Assembly (NCBI RefSeq): GCF_022376445.1
Contig: NW_025955067.1
Coordinates: 1 to 64,000 of the forward strand
DNA from: Fomitopsis serialis
Lineage: Eukaryota; Basidiomycota; Agaricomycetes; Polyporales; Fomitopsidaceae
Reading direction: 5' to 3'
Length of the DNA stretch: 64,000 nt
The notes under the pieces are model-generated. The model did not search any database. It was not told the DNA's origin and worked only from the letters and a program-made list of their open reading frames with translations. Position 1 is the stretch's first letter. Every line of letters begins with the position of its first letter. The position numbers and the translations under genes were made by a program. This document shows positions 61,743 through 64,000 of the stretch, piece by piece.

Positions 61743-63973
61743 TCAGATTTCTGTACTACTGTCAAGGATCAGCTGTCGACTCTTCTCAGATCGAGGTCGA
61801 ATATCGCAGACAAATGATTCAGGACGCCTGGACGTATCGTGAGCTACCTTCGGGTACAACGACATGCACAATATCACTCACATGATGGCGCCAGAGATGA
61901 ACCTCGGTGTCGGTGTGATCCCCTCGCCGTGTTCATCTCGTGTCTTGTCAACGTCCAAAGTCGCTACGATACATGCTGCGGCAAGCCACACCATATCATC
62001 GGCAAAGTATCGCCCTGGGCATATCCTATTATATGCTGAGTTTCGAATAACAGCGGGGGAAGGACGCCTGAAGCGTACCTCCGCCCGAAGCCGAACACCA
62101 ACTTCTTCGGATCTTTGAGGTCAGCATCTGCGTCGGCATCGATCTCGAGGAATCGCTCTGGCCTGAAGACGTCTGGTTCTGGGTACACCTCGGGATCCCG
62201 GAAGATCGCCCTGGATTACATATGTCAAAAAGGCAGAACAAAATAGGTCGTTGACATACCACAGGTTTGTTATCACTGTCGAACCTTTGGGTATGTAGTA
62301 GCCACGGTACACGTCGTCTTCCGCCACCTGGTGTGGAGCCGCTGAGAACAAGGGTCAGTGACCATCAAACAGTGGAAAGCTATTGTTGATCGTTACACGT
62401 AGTCACTGCCGGACACCACCTGCAACGTGTGTATTGGATCAGTGCACCGGTCGTTGATACACGAGGCGTTTTGTCCTTACCGATATACCTCTCTGATGAT
62501 GCACTCGAGATATGGTAGCGATGCTCTGTCACCGAAATCTGGTAATCTTGCATCTCCAACTACACGATCGACTTCTTCCCGTGCTTTCCTGAAGACGTCG
62601 GGATGCTGAACCGCCACGAGTATGAACACGATCATGCTTGTCAAGGACTTCACGCTAGCAGTATGAGCATCGCACGTCATTCCAAAGGGCATGTATGTGC
62701 TTACCGTGTCGGTACCCGCTTAGTACCAGAACAACGTTCAGATCGGCCGATGGACATGAAGATGGAGAGGAGCTTACCCGCATACAATGTTCCTGCAGCA
62801 CCTTTGATGTCTCGTTCGTCCTCCGCCGTCAGTACTCCCTTTCTGGAACATTCCTCTATCAAGGCCGTCGTGAACGAGGACTTCGCGCTGCCGGTCGCCT
62901 ATATTGTGAATCAGCTGCAATCCATACTTTCATTCTATATTAACACTCGCCATATCGTCCTTGACTGCTTGGTACGGTATGTCCTCCATATCCCCGACAG
63001 CTTTCCGTGCTTTCGCTGTAGCACGCTTGAAGCTCATGCCAGGAATCCATGCGGGCACGTATTTCACTGGACACTGATACTGAGCTTCTACCGGCTGGGG
63101 TCTATCGATCGCTTACGAATTGGCAGGAAGTCAACTGGAGCCGATCCAGTTCCACTCCCAACAAGACATCCTCTAATCCCATCTTCCGTCAACTTGATTA
63201 AGTGATCGCCGTCCAAAGACGTGACTGTATGTCCATAGCCAATCTCGAGAACTATTCCCGCAGCGTATCTGTTCAGACGTTAGAGATCAGTGAGCTTCAA
63301 ATATTCATAGTCTCGCTGACCGCTTCAACTGATGCACGAAGTCTTCTGGGTTCCCCAGGAGATCGAACAGGAGGCGGCGCACTTCACGGCACTGGAGAGG
63401 GTGATACCCATCCGCGGACGCCCTGACGACGAACGCTCGCTGATACCACTTCCTTATGCGTCGCCAGGTGTCATTGTATTGCATAAACACGAGGTTTCCC
63501 GTCCACCCGATCCTATAGTAGCGAGATATCCCGGTGATTCAACGAGTGAGTAAGTGTAACGCATGCCAAGGAAGTCCAACACACGTACAGCTCGACGAAG
63601 TACACTAGACGCGGCCGATTTGAGTATATCGCCCCGCGTTTTTCGATGAGATCGAATGCAGCCTTGGCGGAGCTGAGGATGATGATGGGTTGGGTGAAAA
63701 TCTCGGCGTAGACGATGTCACCTATGGTTACCATTCTCTTAGTCATTATTGAAAGGCACACGTACTAGGCGTACGCACCGTGTTGAGCCGCCCAATCCAT
63801 GAATGTTAAGTGTTGGTCGATCCCAGGCAATTGATGCACATTACCGAGGAACGGGAGGCGCGGGGACCCGGAGGTAGATCACTGCGCTTTCGTATTTGCC
63901 TGAGAAGATACAGAAGGATTGTGACCACGAGATACAGCCAAGCGACCGAGGCGAAGTTCACTGAGATGGACAT
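61743..63973 (-). CDS. Cytochrome P450 (P450-10), tandem copy, one-base break in exon 1
   Basis: The ATG at 63973 (MSISVNFASVAWLYLVVTIL) lies just inside the window, so the gene is complete. The hinge SDLPPG is followed by a frame break at the G-run 63862-63865 (plus strand); adding one base gives PRLPFLGNVHQLPGIDQHLT. Then come YAEIFTQPIIILSSAKAAF, RPRLVYFVEL, helix C TWRRIRKWYQRAF, AGTDT on a 14-nt exon (62705-62718), FILVAVQHPDVFRKAREEV, CIIREVYR, LVFGFGRR and a CPGRYFADD exon. It ends PESFVCDIRPRSEKSRQ with stop at 61743. Nearly the same length as P450-9 (2231 against 2226 bp). Confidence 0.88.
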
Positions 63974-64000
63974 ACTGGAAGGTAAAAGTTGCAGGAGTCC

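Larger units (their letters stand above)
58767..63973 (-). repeat. Tandem duplication, unit about 2.98 kb
   Basis: The starts (60992, 63973) and stops (58767, 61743) of the two P450 genes are offset by 2981 and 2976 bases. Similarity runs through exons, introns and the 3' flank, for example TCAAGGATCA followed by the shared C-terminal exon. This marks a recent unequal-crossover type duplication. Confidence 0.85.

Noticed and set aside
26206..63973. Complete secondary-metabolite gene cluster
   Set aside because: No terpene synthase, PKS, NRPS, prenyltransferase, transporter or pathway regulator is visible between or beside the P450 genes.
1..64000. tRNA or rRNA genes
   Set aside because: I saw no cloverleaf with A and B boxes and no rRNA-like segment, but a proper covariance search was not possible by eye.

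Overview
The window is nuclear DNA of a filamentous basidiomycete, most likely an Agaricomycete wood-decay fungus. Genes are broken by many 45-60 nt GT-AG introns, some exons are only 7-14 nt, coding exons are GC-rich, and cytochrome P450s are clustered. The product families (P450 array, GH15 enzyme with a trehalase/glucoamylase-type fold, Rho2-like GTPase, F-box protein, a DUF6532-like protein) fit that group.

Left part (1-13.3 kb): the 3' part of a gene for an Ala/Lys/Asp-rich helical protein is followed by about 4.5 kb of diverged satellite (about 158 bp monomer, partly a 315 bp dimer) and a 29-bp minisatellite. Then come a nine-exon gene resembling DUF6532 proteins and an unassigned 260-residue ORF lying in TCCG-rich DNA.

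Middle (13.6-25.5 kb): an unresolved minus-strand coding signal, then a Rho2-like GTPase (10 exons), a GH15 glycoside hydrolase reconstructed from 38 exons, and an F-box protein, all on the plus strand.

Right part (26.2-64 kb): a cytochrome P450 array with nine full-length genes in both orientations, one internal-fragment pseudogene and one C-terminal relic. A degraded GH89 alpha-N-acetylglucosaminidase copy sits inside it. All ten copies that retain the I-helix code its (A/G)GT(D/E)T motif on a separate exon of exactly 14 nt, so the array grew from one intron-rich ancestor. The last two genes are a fresh tandem duplication of about 2.98 kb. One gene carries a 5'-truncated LINE with a 12-bp target-site duplication in its first intron, and another carries a 185-bp foldback element in an intron. 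No terpene cyclase, polyketide synthase or other backbone enzyme is visible, so the array looks like a detoxification or substrate-diversifying P450 expansion rather than a complete metabolite cluster.

Twelve otherwise well-formed reading frames are each broken by the loss of one base, nearly always in a run of identical bases. All are deletions. This looks like residual long-read homopolymer error, and several genes that seem broken here are probably intact in the organism.
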